Origin: an uncultured Dokdonia sp.
GTDB lineage: Bacteria > Bacteroidota > Bacteroidia > Flavobacteriales > Flavobacteriaceae
Direction: 5' to 3'
Assembly (NCBI RefSeq): GCF_947492535.1
Contig: NZ_CANLNH010000002.1
Span: forward strand, 124,001-188,000
DNA length: 64,000 nucleotides
The notes under the pieces are model-generated. The model was not told the origin of the DNA and did no database searches. It was given only the letters and a program-made list of their open reading frames with translations. Each line of letters begins with the position of its first letter. Positions within the stretch are counted from its first letter, which is position 1. The position numbers and the translations under genes were made by a program. Shown here one piece after another: positions 9,237 to 17,497 of the stretch.

Positions 9237-9593
9237 ATGGCAAGAGACACACAATTAAAAGAACGATGGGAAACTGTTGTAGAACTTCTTTCAGAACGTT
9301 TTGCAGATGGAGACACATTAGATCTTGATAGTATTATATATTTAATAGGTATTCAAGAATTAGGGCAGTTAAATACTACCTTTAAAAAAGATGATAAGGT
9401 CAATTTAATGCATATTGCGATATGTAGATTATTGGAACCTTTTGGGTATTATCAGTTTGATTTTGAAGATCCTGATGGATGGCCTCACTATAAGATTATC
9501 GAACCTTTACCTCCCCTAAAGGCTGGAGAACAACAAATCTTAATGAAAGAAGCTATTGTCCAATATTTTATGGAAAAAGAGCTCATCTCTTAA
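9237..9593 (+). CDS. Conserved hypothetical protein
   Basis: This 118-aa soluble protein takes ATG 9237 as start (MARDTQLKERW). An in-frame TTG at 9225 lies inside a promoter-like box and is less likely. The protein is mainly helical at the N-terminus, with an acidic aromatic segment near the middle (GYYQFDFEDPDGWPHY). There is no signal peptide, membrane segment or known catalytic motif. Its N-terminal sequence looks like a family widespread in Flavobacteriaceae, but I cannot name it. It is followed 7 bp later by a phosphatase gene, so the two are probably co-transcribed. Confidence 0.7.
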   Translation: MARDTQLKERWETVVELLSERFADGDTLDLDSIIYLIGIQELGQLNTTFKKDDKVNLMHIAICRLLEPFGYYQFDFEDPDGWPHYKIIEPLPPLKAGEQQILMKEAIVQYFMEKELIS

Positions 9594-9600
9594 ACATACC

Positions 9601-10155
9601 ATGGGTTTAGATTATACAGATGGTTGCGTAAATTTTAGAGATGTTGGTGTTTTTATCCATCTAATTTCTGGAAAACAGGTACTCCCTGAAAATCGTATTT
9701 ATAGAGGAGGCAGTATCGATTATATAAAAGATCATAAGGAAATTGAGCACGTAAAATCAATTATTAATCTTAGAAATGGCCCAGATCCTGATTACTTTGA
9801 CATAGATTATCTACACTTCCCTATGTCAAACAAAATTGAAAAATACGATACTACACAAAGAGAAGTTCGTACTTGGTTAAATAAGATTATAGGCACTTTT
9901 GAAAAACCAGCTTTACGCTTTCCTATACTCATACATTGTCTTTCTGGAAAAGATAGAACAGGTATTGTTATAGCAGCAATACTTCTTATTCTAGGAATTG
10001 ATAAAAAGGTAATTATAGAAGAATATTTACTAAGTGATGGAGATGTGGATAAGGATCTTATCTCAATGTCTATAGAAGGAATGAAAAATATAGATGACTA
10101 TTTTAACAGAGTAGATCTCACAAAAGTTAAAGAACAGCTTCTTAAAAACGAATAG
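9601..10155 (+). CDS. Tyrosine/dual-specificity protein phosphatase
   Basis: This 184-aa cytoplasmic enzyme starts at ATG 9601; an upstream ATG at 9556 would overlap the previous gene. The active-site signature HC-x5-R is HCLSGKDR at about residues 116-123, followed by TG. FRDVG near residue 12 and YRGGS near 35 are typical of the Y_phosphatase3/atypical dual-specificity fold. It should hydrolyse phosphotyrosine or a related phosphoester; the substrate is unknown. It forms a pair with the preceding 118-aa gene. Then comes a 609-bp stretch with only one small gene on the other strand. Confidence 0.8.
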   Translation: MGLDYTDGCVNFRDVGVFIHLISGKQVLPENRIYRGGSIDYIKDHKEIEHVKSIINLRNGPDPDYFDIDYLHFPMSNKIEKYDTTQREVRTWLNKIIGTFEKPALRFPILIHCLSGKDRTGIVIAAILLILGIDKKVIIEEYLLSDGDVDKDLISMSIEGMKNIDDYFNRVDLTKVKEQLLKNE

Positions 10156-10229
10156 TAAAAATAGTAATACACTAAAACACACTATTATTTGTTGGAATTT
10201 ATTTCTACTTGAGGGACTTTATTCTAGAT

Positions 10230-10246
10230 AATGAAGTGTCTTCATT
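10230..10246. other. Small perfect hairpin in intergenic region
   Basis: AATGAAG-TGT-CTTCATT, a 7-bp stem. It lies about 70 bp beyond the stop of the minus-strand peptide gene and lacks a long T-tract, so function is uncertain. The rest of 10156-10311 shows nothing I recognise. Confidence 0.35.
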
Positions 10247-10311
10247 GAGAGATGAGAATAAACAAGTTCTTAGAAATAAAGGTGTATTTTAGTATACAGT
10301 TTAGATCTTAT

Positions 10312-10488
10312 CTACCAAGGAATACATTCTCCTGACATGCATGTTCCTGGGCAATGTTTACCTCCTCTGTAACAGTTTGATCCGTTTGGTCCACTACATG
10401 GATATGGTACATAACCTCCACTTACCGCTTTTTGATCTTTTGAGCTAATCTCCTTAGCTCCCTGGAATTCTAACATTTTTTTTAACAT
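10312..10488 (-). CDS. Double-glycine leader peptide, bacteriocin/pheromone-like
   Basis: A 58-aa reading frame starts at ATG 10486-10488 (reverse strand) and stops at TAG 10312-10314. Residues 1-25 read MLKKMLEFQGAKE followed by ISSKDQKAVSGG. This is a classic GG-type leader: hydrophobic residues at regular spacing and Gly-Gly just before the cleavage point. The 33-residue core is rich in Gly, Pro and Cys (five Cys, with HCPGTC and GEC motifs) and ends IPW. Flavobacterial genomes carry many such leaders, which are cut and exported by peptidase-containing (C39) ABC transporters. No such transporter or immunity gene lies nearby. An upstream TATCTTTA (10511-10518, reverse strand) is a near-match to the -7 box. 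Whether the core is antimicrobial or a signal is unknown. Confidence 0.7.
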   Translation of the reverse strand: MLKKMLEFQGAKEISSKDQKAVSGGYVPYPCSGPNGSNCYRGGKHCPGTCMSGECIPW

Positions 10489-10721
10489 AATTTAAATTTT
10501 TGATTCCTTATAAAGATATATAAAAAAGAAGCTCAATACTGTTAATTTCATTTTTTAACTATTTGTTTTTCAGCTAAAAACAATACTTTAAAGAGTATTC
10601 TTTAGAGATCTATTAATACAAAAAGCATGAATCTTTTAGAAAACGATCAATGGTTGTATTTATAATCAAGTACAAAAGAGCAATATTCTTTAGATATAGA
10701 CCACAAATACCCGTTTTTTAC

Positions 10722-10729
10722 TAAATTTG
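10722..10729 (+). promoter_or_regulatory. Putative pheS promoter -7 box
   Basis: TAAATTTG is an exact TANNTTTG match, 35 bp upstream of the pheS ATG. No convincing -33 TTG is present. Confidence 0.5.
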
Positions 10730-10764
10730 CACCTCTCGATTTTTAAAGGGATAAAATCATAGCT

Positions 10765-11787
10765 ATGCTAGACAAGATCAAAGAACACATAGAAAAAGTA
10801 GAAGCATTTACGGCCTCTACATTAGAAGAGGTAGAAGCATTCAGAATTAAATATTCTGGAAAGAAAGGGTTGGTTAATGATTTTATGGCAGAGTTTCGTA
10901 ATGTACCTAATGAGCTTAAGAAAGATTATGGACAAGTTGTCAATAAGCTTAAAACTGTAGCTTTAGAAAAAGTAAATACACTTAAGGAAACATTAGAAGA
11001 TGCAGTCGACGCTTCTACTAATGGAATTAATGACACTTCTAGACCTGGTGAAGCTATAGAGATAGGTGCACGTCATCCTATATCTATTGTAAAAAATCAA
11101 ATTATCGATATATTTTCTCGTATTGGATTTAATGTATCTGAAGGTCCAGAAATTGAAGATGACTGGCATAACTTTTCTGCGTTAAATTTACCAGAATATC
11201 ACCCAGCACGTGATATGCAGGATACCTTCTTTATCCAAACAGATCCAGATGTATTATTACGTACACATACCTCATCTGTGCAGGTACGTTACATGGAAAA
11301 TAACAAACCACCTATCCGTACCATATCTCCAGGACGTGTGTATCGTAATGAAGCAATAAGCGGTCGTTCGCACTGCTTTTTCCATCAAGTAGAAGGATTA
11401 TATATAGACAAGGATGTTTCTTTTGCTGATTTAAAACAAACGCTTCAATATTTTACCACTGAAATGTTTGGAAAAAGTAAAATTAGATTACGTCCTTCTT
11501 ACTTTCCGTTTACAGAGCCTAGTGCCGAGGTTGATGTGTATTGGGGTCTGGAAACAGAAACCGATTACAAAATGACCAAAGGAACGGGTTGGTTAGAAAT
11601 TATGGGTTGTGGAATGGTAGATCCCAACGTACTTGAAAACTGTGGTATTGATAGTAAAGAATATAGTGGTTTTGCTTTTGGTATGGGAATAGACCGTATT
11701 GCGCTATTACTTCATCAAATTTCTGATATCCGTATGCTCAGTGAAAACGATATTCGTTTCTTAGAGCAATTTAAAAGTGCTTTATAA
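10765..11787 (+). CDS. pheS: Phenylalanyl-tRNA synthetase alpha subunit
   Basis: This 340-aa class II synthetase subunit has an N-terminal coiled-coil tRNA-binding arm (about 1-90) and a catalytic core. Motif 2 is visible around RVYRNEAISGRSHCFFHQVEG (about 192-212). Motif 3, GFAFGMGIDRIA, is at about 304-315. GPEIEDDWHNF near 122 is a typical PheS segment. The protein pairs with PheT (not in the window) to charge tRNA-Phe in the cytosol. The start ATG 10765 follows a good -7 box. Length is normal for bacterial PheS. Confidence 0.96.
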   Translation: MLDKIKEHIEKVEAFTASTLEEVEAFRIKYSGKKGLVNDFMAEFRNVPNELKKDYGQVVNKLKTVALEKVNTLKETLEDAVDASTNGINDTSRPGEAIEIGARHPISIVKNQIIDIFSRIGFNVSEGPEIEDDWHNFSALNLPEYHPARDMQDTFFIQTDPDVLLRTHTSSVQVRYMENNKPPIRTISPGRVYRNEAISGRSHCFFHQVEGLYIDKDVSFADLKQTLQYFTTEMFGKSKIRLRPSYFPFTEPSAEVDVYWGLETETDYKMTKGTGWLEIMGCGMVDPNVLENCGIDSKEYSGFAFGMGIDRIALLLHQISDIRMLSENDIRFLEQFKSAL

Positions 11788-11792
11788 GGTTT

Positions 11793-11808
11793 TGCTTTCG
11801 CGAAAGCG
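11793..11808. repeat. Palindrome copy downstream of pheS
   Basis: GCTTTCGCGAAAGC (14 bp perfect) lies 6 bp after the pheS stop, between two plus-strand genes. Confidence 0.85.
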
Positions 11809-11886
11809 TAATAAGAAAGCTTAAAATCTAGAATCAAAAGTCTATAGTTTAAGTGATCATTTTGTCTTATCCTGAAGTTAAAAGTT

Positions 11887-12411
11887 ATGGAAGAATATAC
11901 TTTTGAAACCGAACGACTTGGTATGCGTCCCACCGCTGTAGAAGATGCTCATTTCATATTCGAGTTACTAAATACTCCTAAATGGCTTCGATACATTGGA
12001 GATCGCCAAGTGCATACAGAAGAAGATGCCGTAACCTATATCAAATCAAAAATGCTCCCACAATTTAAGGAAAGGCAGTTTGGAAATTATATAGTCATCA
12101 GAAAAGAAGATCATCATAAAATAGGATGCTGTGGTCTATATGATAGAGAAGGATTAGAAGGTATTGATGTGGGTTTTGCTTTTTTACCTTCTTATGAAGG
12201 AAAAGGGTATGGGTATGAGAGTACGTCTAAACTTATGGAATATGGAAAAGACGTACATGGAATTACTCACGTAAATGGTATCACTATTAAAGAAAATATA
12301 GGCTCACAAAAATTACTAGAAAAATTAGGGCTTAGGTATATAAAAACTATTACACTCCCCAAAGACCCTGACCCTTTATTATTTTATTCTAATTCAACTG
12401 ACCATGCGTAA
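11887..12411 (+). CDS. GNAT-family N-acetyltransferase (RimJ/RimL type)
   Basis: This 174-aa protein opens with TERLGMRP-like ERLGMRPTAVEDA, the RimJ/RimL start. It has DVGFAFLPSYEGKGYGYE at about 97-114, containing the acetyl-CoA-binding Q/R-x-x-G-x-G/A equivalent (YEGKGYG). It transfers an acetyl group from acetyl-CoA to an amine, but the substrate is unknown. Its stop overlaps the next gene by 8 bp, so the two are translated together. Confidence 0.85.
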   Translation: MEEYTFETERLGMRPTAVEDAHFIFELLNTPKWLRYIGDRQVHTEEDAVTYIKSKMLPQFKERQFGNYIVIRKEDHHKIGCCGLYDREGLEGIDVGFAFLPSYEGKGYGYESTSKLMEYGKDVHGITHVNGITIKENIGSQKLLEKLGLRYIKTITLPKDPDPLLFYSNSTDHA

Positions 12412-12799
12412 AGATATTGAGATTCCTGAAGTAAAAGATGTATACATCGCTGTTGTAAAAGAACTTCACGAAGAGTTTAAAACCGAAGATTGGAATGCCT
12501 ATATCATTAATGATGGGAATGAACCTCTAGAAATTGTTCTTATTACAGTACAGGGCTATAATGAAACGCAGATGACAACACATATGCGTCACAAAATTGC
12601 TGTCTTACCAGCTAAAGGGTTTGCAAAGATTGAGTTTATAGAAGAACGTGTCTTTAAATTAGATAACTTTTACACTGTTACCTATTTCTTGAATAACAAG
12701 ATGTATGAAAAACGTTGGGAATTTCCTGCAAATAGTATAAAAGACTCAAATATGACTTCTGTTCCTGTAATGAGTAAAAAAGGGGTTTTAGCTAAATAA
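12404..12799 (+). CDS. Conserved hypothetical protein (flavobacterial)
   Basis: This 131-aa soluble protein is predicted mostly beta: alternating strands with NDGNEPLEIVLITVQGY near the middle. It contains no signal peptide, no membrane helix and no catalytic motif I recognise. The start overlaps the acetyltransferase stop by 8 bp, suggesting joint function or at least joint expression. It ends 4 bp before the stop of convergent gpsA, with no clear terminator between. I believe the family is restricted to Flavobacteriia, but this is memory, not evidence. Confidence 0.7.
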   Translation: MRKDIEIPEVKDVYIAVVKELHEEFKTEDWNAYIINDGNEPLEIVLITVQGYNETQMTTHMRHKIAVLPAKGFAKIEFIEERVFKLDNFYTVTYFLNNKMYEKRWEFPANSIKDSNMTSVPVMSKKGVLAK

Positions 12800-12803
12800 A
12801 TAG

Positions 12804-13805
12804 TTAATCCAATCTATCTGCAAGTTTCTTAAAAACCTTTTTAGGTTCTTTTCCTTTGTATAAAATACTATGTACAGCTTCTATAATAGGAATACGTGCT
12901 TTCTTTTCACGTGTATTATTAAGGTCTAAAGCACTCTTTGCTGCATAATACCCTTCTGCAACCATAGACATTTCCATCTGAGCACTCTTTACCGTATATC
13001 CTTTTCCAATCATATTCCCAAACATTCTATTTCTACTAAAAACAGAATATCCAGTTACCAATAAATCTCCTAGATAAGCAGAACCATTAATGTCACGCTT
13101 CATCTTATGCGCACGTTTTACATACCGTTTAATCTCCCGTATGGCATTACTCATTAAAACGCTTTGGAAATTATCTCCATACCCTAAACCATGCGCAATT
13201 CCAGCAGCAATAGCATAAATATTTTTTAAGGTAGCTGCATATTCTATTCCTATAATATCATCACTAGTTGTACACTTTATATAATCACATGAAACATGAT
13301 CTGCTACTGTTTGCGCAATCTCATTATTTGCACACGCAATAGTTAAATAAGACAATCTCTCAAGTGCTACTTCTTCTGCATGACAAGGTCCAGAAATAAC
13401 GCCTATATTCTCAAATGGTATATTGTATACATCGTGAAAATGAGCTCCTACAAGCTTACCACTTTCAGGCATAATTCCCTTGATGGCAGAAAATATGATT
13501 TTACCCTCTAAAGAAACCTCTAAATTTTTAAGTTCCCCACCTACAAAAGCAGACGGTACCGCAAAAATGAGGATGTCTGCATGCTTTACAATCTCATTAA
13601 TATCATTACTTAATAATAACTGATTAGGATCAAACTCTACAGCGCTTAAATAACTAGGGTTATGCTGTTCTCTTTTTAAGTGCTCTATAGCATATAAACT
13701 ACGCATATACCATCCTACTTGGTCTAAATTTTCGCAAAGCATTTTTACGATAGCTGTTGCCCAACTTCCACCACCAATTACCCCAAATGTTGGTTTTTCT
13801 TTCAC
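12804..13805 (-). CDS. gpsA: Glycerol-3-phosphate dehydrogenase [NAD(P)+]
   Basis: This 333-aa cytosolic enzyme reduces dihydroxyacetone phosphate to sn-glycerol-3-phosphate for phospholipid synthesis. The Rossmann nucleotide-binding motif is VIGGGSWATA at about 9-18. GPCHAEE near 139 binds substrate. EYAATLKNIYAIAAG near 186 carries the catalytic lysine. The C-terminal helical domain is complete. Length is normal. The gene is transcribed alone on the minus strand, converging with the hypothetical gene at 12404. Confidence 0.95.
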   Translation of the reverse strand: MKEKPTFGVIGGGSWATAIVKMLCENLDQVGWYMRSLYAIEHLKREQHNPSYLSAVEFDPNQLLLSNDINEIVKHADILIFAVPSAFVGGELKNLEVSLEGKIIFSAIKGIMPESGKLVGAHFHDVYNIPFENIGVISGPCHAEEVALERLSYLTIACANNEIAQTVADHVSCDYIKCTTSDDIIGIEYAATLKNIYAIAAGIAHGLGYGDNFQSVLMSNAIREIKRYVKRAHKMKRDINGSAYLGDLLVTGYSVFSRNRMFGNMIGKGYTVKSAQMEMSMVAEGYYAAKSALDLNNTREKKARIPIIEAVHSILYKGKEPKKVFKKLADRLD

Positions 13806-13901
13806 ACGTTTAAATTTTAATGATCACTTAATAATGTATTCATGCTTTTTGTAAAAATAAGACATTTTTTATCATTATACCTATAGGATTGGAGTTGAGT
13901 G

Positions 13902-13917
13902 CGCTTTCGCGAAAGCA
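13902..13917. repeat. Palindrome copy in gpsA / lipoprotein intergenic region
   Basis: GCTTTCGCGAAAGC perfect at 13903-13916. It lies about 100 bp upstream of both divergent starts. Translated, it would read RFRES in the 5' extension of the following ORF, which I do not accept as coding. Confidence 0.85.
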
Positions 13918-13955
13918 TAAAAATAAATACTAAATATCTTATTGTCAATTACTTA

Positions 13956-13963
13956 TATTTTTG
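13956..13963 (+). promoter_or_regulatory. Putative -7 box upstream of lipoprotein gene
   Basis: TATTTTTG is an exact TANNTTTG match 46 bp before the ATG at 14010. No TTG stands at the right distance. It supports the downstream start, because the extended ORF would span the promoter. Confidence 0.4.
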
Positions 13964-14009
13964 GCACGCCATTTGGTTTTATATAAGCAAATCAAAAAAC
14001 AGCAAGATT

Positions 14010-14975
14010 ATGAAGACGATCAAACTCCTTTCGGCATTTGCACTAGTGGCAACTTTATGTACTTCATGTTATACAGAAGTAATTATTGAAGAAGATATTG
14101 TAGTAGTAGACGCACCTGTTATTACATTAAATGATGTATTGAATGATTATGAAATCTGGTATGTAGATATTAATCGTTCATCGGGTAATACGGTGATTCC
14201 TTTTTTAAAGAAAGCGTTTACGATCTCTTTTAGAAACGGAAATATCTTTGCAAATAATAATCTTTCTGGCATTGGAAATAATGGTGGTGGTTTTGGAATA
14301 GATGTAGGGTATTATGATACTATTAATTTTGAATTAGATGCCTTTCATGACCTAGATGGGTCGTATAGCTTTGATGTGCGCCAGCTGTCTGTAAATGAAA
14401 TAGAATTATATCATCCTAATACTGGAGCTAGTTATATTCTAGAAGGATACCAAAGAAGTACGTTCGATTACGACCTTGTATTTTATGAGAACATCCATTA
14501 CTTCTTACAAGAGTTTGAAGCTTGGGAGAAAACCTATACAAGTGATGAAGGAACTATCAATCCATTTGATAATGAAAACTTCCTTCAATTCCTTCCAGCT
14601 GGACAAAGTGGTAATTTTAGGAGTTCAGAAGATGTAAATGGCACGGCTATTGATACTATATTTTGGGATTATGACGGTATTTATGATGTAGATGATGTTC
14701 CTGGGAATTTGTATCAAAAAACTTTAACATTAGATTATAACTTTCCAGACAATGAATTTTTTGAACTGATCGTTATAGATGACGAAACCATAGAGTTGTT
14801 CCAGATAAGTACAGGAACCACTTATGAATTCAAAGGAAGAGGATACATAGAGTATAAAATTTCTAGAGAAAATAAAGATAAAAATGCTCCTAAGTATAGA
14901 AAGAAAACTGAGGACATTAAAAAAGACATACAAGCGCTTAAAACAAAAAAGCTTCAAAAGCTAACAGCGCTATAA
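14010..14975 (+). CDS. Hypothetical lipoprotein
   Basis: This 321-aa protein takes ATG 14010 as start because it gives a lipoprotein signal peptide, MKTIKLLSAF...LCTSC with the lipobox Cys at about residue 19. The 37-residue upstream extension would cover the palindrome and the -7 box. The mature part is acidic and beta-rich with many Asp/Asn/Tyr (for example VPGNLYQKTLTLDYNF), and the last 45 residues are strongly basic and helical. The family is not recognised. It probably sits on the outer-membrane periplasmic face or cell surface. A strong terminator follows. Confidence 0.65.
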   Translation: MKTIKLLSAFALVATLCTSCYTEVIIEEDIVVVDAPVITLNDVLNDYEIWYVDINRSSGNTVIPFLKKAFTISFRNGNIFANNNLSGIGNNGGGFGIDVGYYDTINFELDAFHDLDGSYSFDVRQLSVNEIELYHPNTGASYILEGYQRSTFDYDLVFYENIHYFLQEFEAWEKTYTSDEGTINPFDNENFLQFLPAGQSGNFRSSEDVNGTAIDTIFWDYDGIYDVDDVPGNLYQKTLTLDYNFPDNEFFELIVIDDETIELFQISTGTTYEFKGRGYIEYKISRENKDKNAPKYRKKTEDIKKDIQALKTKKLQKLTAL

Positions 14976-14999
14976 AAATTTTGGTTGGTTATTTAGTTT

Positions 15000-15046
15000 G
15001 AAACCGCTCACCTAGTGTTAATTTATAGTGTGGGCGGTTTCTTTTT
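15000..15046 (+). terminator. Terminator after the 14010 lipoprotein gene
   Basis: Stem GAAACCGC / GCGGTTTC (15000-15007, 15034-15041) with a loop holding further pairing, followed by TTTTT. Confidence 0.8.
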
Positions 15047-15224
15047 GTGTAAAATATTATTCACAACAAATAATAGAAACAGTACTGTTTATCCGTAATG
15101 TTTTAACATTTTTTCCATAGGTTTAATAAGTTTTTGTGTATTATATCGAATAATTATGTTTTTTGTCGATTATGTGGTTCTTAATTTTTAGATTTAGCCC
15201 GATTAACCCCAAATCAATATAATT

Positions 15225-15848
15225 ATGAAGAAAATTACCTTGCAACTATTTGCATTAGTTACACTGCTAATGCAAAGTTGTTCCCCCGAACAAATTGAAG
15301 ACGATTCTTTAAACCTTTCATTAGACCCTAATTTTAGGGTTACTGAAGCTATCATTAATGACGTAGTCCAGCACAACAACAGGATCTCCTTACCAGATGG
15401 AGGAAATGAACCTTGCTTATCTACAAATCTTATTGCTGGTCAGCATCATATAGCTGGTACTGTTACAGTAGATATAGATGGTAGTGATATTATCATTACG
15501 TATACTACAAATGAAGACTGGACCATAGGAGCTACACATTTAAGTATTGGTAATTGTGCTGAACAAACAATTCCTACTACAGGTTCTGGAAACCCTAAAG
15601 TAGGGCATTTTGAACATTCTTCAACACATAGTGATGGAACAAATCAAGTTGTTTACATACTCGACACATCTGTTTTAGATGACAACTATTGTTTTGCTGC
15701 ACACGCAGAAGTTTCTGGTCCTACAGGTGGAGAAACTGCTTGGGCAGAAGGTGAAGAGTTTGAAGGCAATAACTGGGCAATGTACGTAAATGCATTGTTA
15801 TCAGATTGTGATACTGACGATGGAGGCACTCCTCCAATTATTTTCTAA
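15225..15848 (+). CDS. Hypothetical lipoprotein
   Basis: This 207-aa protein has a lipoprotein signal (MKKITLQLFALVTLLMQSC, lipobox Cys at residue 19). The mature part carries four or more Cys residues in a beta-rich domain (PCLSTNL, IGNCAEQ, NYCFAAHAEV, LSDCDTDDGG). It includes an EDWTIGATHLSIGNC stretch, NWAMYV near the end and a WAEGEEF motif. The pattern of a secreted surface domain around ...HFEHSS... reminds me of extracellular matrix-type flavobacterial proteins, but I do not recognise a family. It has its own terminator downstream and about 180 bp of plain AT-rich sequence upstream. Confidence 0.65.
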   Translation: MKKITLQLFALVTLLMQSCSPEQIEDDSLNLSLDPNFRVTEAIINDVVQHNNRISLPDGGNEPCLSTNLIAGQHHIAGTVTVDIDGSDIIITYTTNEDWTIGATHLSIGNCAEQTIPTTGSGNPKVGHFEHSSTHSDGTNQVVYILDTSVLDDNYCFAAHAEVSGPTGGETAWAEGEEFEGNNWAMYVNALLSDCDTDDGGTPPIIF

Positions 15849-15870
15849 ACAACAAAATGACATTCTACAT

Positions 15871-15905
15871 AAAGGCTAATTATTTTATAATTGGCCTTTA
15901 TTTTT
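15871..15905. terminator. Bidirectional terminator between convergent genes
   Basis: AAAGGC(T)AATTA pairs with TAATT(G)GCCTTT, then TATTTTT on the plus strand. It serves the 15225 gene and possibly the 15904 gene in reverse. Confidence 0.7.
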
Positions 15906-16215
15906 AATAACTAACTGAGAATAAATCTTTAATCAAGAGCATAATATAAATTAATGACCCTATCGCTAAAAAAGTAGCTACTACTTTTTTAAAGGAAGTC
16001 GATTCTTTTCTTGCTTTTATAATTGTATAAATACAAGTCAATCCACAAAAGACACAAACTGTCAGAATTATAATAAATAAGGCTAGCGGTACTTTAGTAT
16101 CAGTAATTCTTTTTACTCCTTGTAGCAAACTAATCACAAAGAATGATATCAGTGCAAGAATACCAAAGTAATAAGATCGTCTTGAGTATGGGTTTTCTAT
16201 ATCAAGCTTTGGCAT
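15904..16215 (-). CDS. Small membrane protein, hypothetical
   Basis: This 103-aa protein has three hydrophobic helices (about 15-35, 43-66, 80-98) and a short hydrophilic N-terminus (MPKLDIENPYSRRSYY). The family is not recognised. The stop codon overlaps the terminator hairpin at 15871-15905. The start lies 10 bp after the nadD stop, so it is likely the last gene of the yicC-gmk-nadD transcript. Confidence 0.6.
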   Translation of the reverse strand: MPKLDIENPYSRRSYYFGILALISFFVISLLQGVKRITDTKVPLALFIIILTVCVFCGLTCIYTIIKARKESTSFKKVVATFLAIGSLIYIMLLIKDLFSVSY

Positions 16216-16225
16216 TTTTACAATT

Positions 16226-16807
16226 TTATGACTTATAAAAATTCATTTCGTCAAGATATTGAAACACCTCATAAGGAAGTAGTGGTCGCACATTCTTCTT
16301 TTCCTTAATCCCATTACGTATCGCTGTAGACGAGACTTCCATAATAGGAGCTGCTACGCGATGTATTTTAGGGTGATTATCAAACTGAGTCTCTATAATA
16401 CCTTCAGAAATGCGAGGGTATACATATACCTCATGATTTTCTAGTATTACTTCATAGTTTTTCCACTTATGAAGGCTTTTCAAGTTGTCTTCTCCCATAA
16501 TAAGACAAAACTCATGGTCTGGATATTTTTCTTCAAGGTGTGCAAGTGTATACACTGTATAATTAGGTTGTGGAAGTGAAAATTCAATCGTACTCGCTTC
16601 GATTTTTGGATATTCATCCAATGCCCGCTGTACCATCTGATATCTATGGTTATTATCGAGTAAGCTACTTTTCTTTTTAAAAGGATTATGAGGTGTAATC
16701 ACCATCCATATTTTATCCAAATCACTATATTCTGCCATGTGATTTGCAATAGCCAGATGTCCTATATGTATAGGATTAAATGTGCCGAAATACAGTCCTA
16801 TCTTCAA
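16226..16807 (-). CDS. nadD: Nicotinate-nucleotide adenylyltransferase
   Basis: This 193-aa enzyme joins ATP and nicotinate mononucleotide to form deamido-NAD, the penultimate NAD synthesis step. The nucleotidyltransferase signature GxFxPxHxGH is seen as GTFNPIHIGH at residues 8-17. The second motif, SSTAIR, is near residue 160. It sits in the minus-strand series yicC - gmk - nadD, an order common in Bacteroidota. Length is normal. Confidence 0.93.
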   Translation of the reverse strand: MKIGLYFGTFNPIHIGHLAIANHMAEYSDLDKIWMVITPHNPFKKKSSLLDNNHRYQMVQRALDEYPKIEASTIEFSLPQPNYTVYTLAHLEEKYPDHEFCLIMGEDNLKSLHKWKNYEVILENHEVYVYPRISEGIIETQFDNHPKIHRVAAPIMEVSSTAIRNGIKEKKNVRPLLPYEVFQYLDEMNFYKS

Positions 16808-16868
16808 GAGTTATGGGTGTTTAAAAAAGATCTATTTGTATCTTATATGTTTTTTTCAAATCTCAAAT

Positions 16869-17486
16869 CTACTCTTCCTCTTCTTCGTCTCTTCGTAATG
16901 GAATTTTAAGAAATTCCTCTACAAGTGTATCTGCTTCTCCTAATGCTTTATCCAAATTATCATTAAGTATAATATGATCAAATTGAGGTGCCGTTGCTAA
17001 CTCTACAGAGGCTTTTGCAATACGCATATTGATTTTATCTTCACTTTCTGTCTTACGCTTTTTAAGACGTATTTTAAGCTCATCTACACTCGGAGGTTTT
17101 ACAAAAACAGCAAGGGTACGTTCTGGAAATTTCTTTTTAATACGCAATCCTCCTACCACATCAATATCAAAGATCACATGTTTCCCCATGGCCCAAATAC
17201 GATGTACTTCTTCTTTAAGTGTTCCGTAAAAATTATCTCTATATACCTCTTCCCACTCTAGGAAATCTTCATCTTTAATATGCTGCTTAAATTCTTTAAG
17301 AGAGATAAAGTAATAATCTTTTCCATCTTGCTCTTCTCCTCTCGCTTCACGACTTGTGGCAGAAATACTGAATTCTAAATTGAATTCTTCTTGAGCCAGT
17401 AAATGTCGTACAATTGTTGTTTTACCACTTCCAGAAGGAGCTGAAAAAACAATAAGTTTCCCAAAGTGTTTTTTTATTTCTGTCAC
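16869..17486 (-). CDS. gmk: Guanylate kinase
   Basis: This 205-aa enzyme converts GMP and ATP to GDP and ADP. The P-loop SAPSGSGKTT is at about 15-24. The GMP-binding region SISATSREARGEEQDGKDYYF is at about 40-60. DIDVVGGLRIKK near 108 is the usual following motif. The tail is a poly-Glu stretch. It starts 11 bp after the yicC stop, so the two are co-transcribed. Confidence 0.95.
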   Translation of the reverse strand: MTEIKKHFGKLIVFSAPSGSGKTTIVRHLLAQEEFNLEFSISATSREARGEEQDGKDYYFISLKEFKQHIKDEDFLEWEEVYRDNFYGTLKEEVHRIWAMGKHVIFDIDVVGGLRIKKKFPERTLAVFVKPPSVDELKIRLKKRKTESEDKINMRIAKASVELATAPQFDHIILNDNLDKALGEADTLVEEFLKIPLRRDEEEEE

Positions 17487-17497
17487 GTCTTATACTC

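Noticed and set aside
13899-14009. Longer N-terminus of the 14010 lipoprotein gene
   Set aside because: It would contain the palindrome and a promoter box and would remove the lipoprotein signal peptide from the N-terminus.
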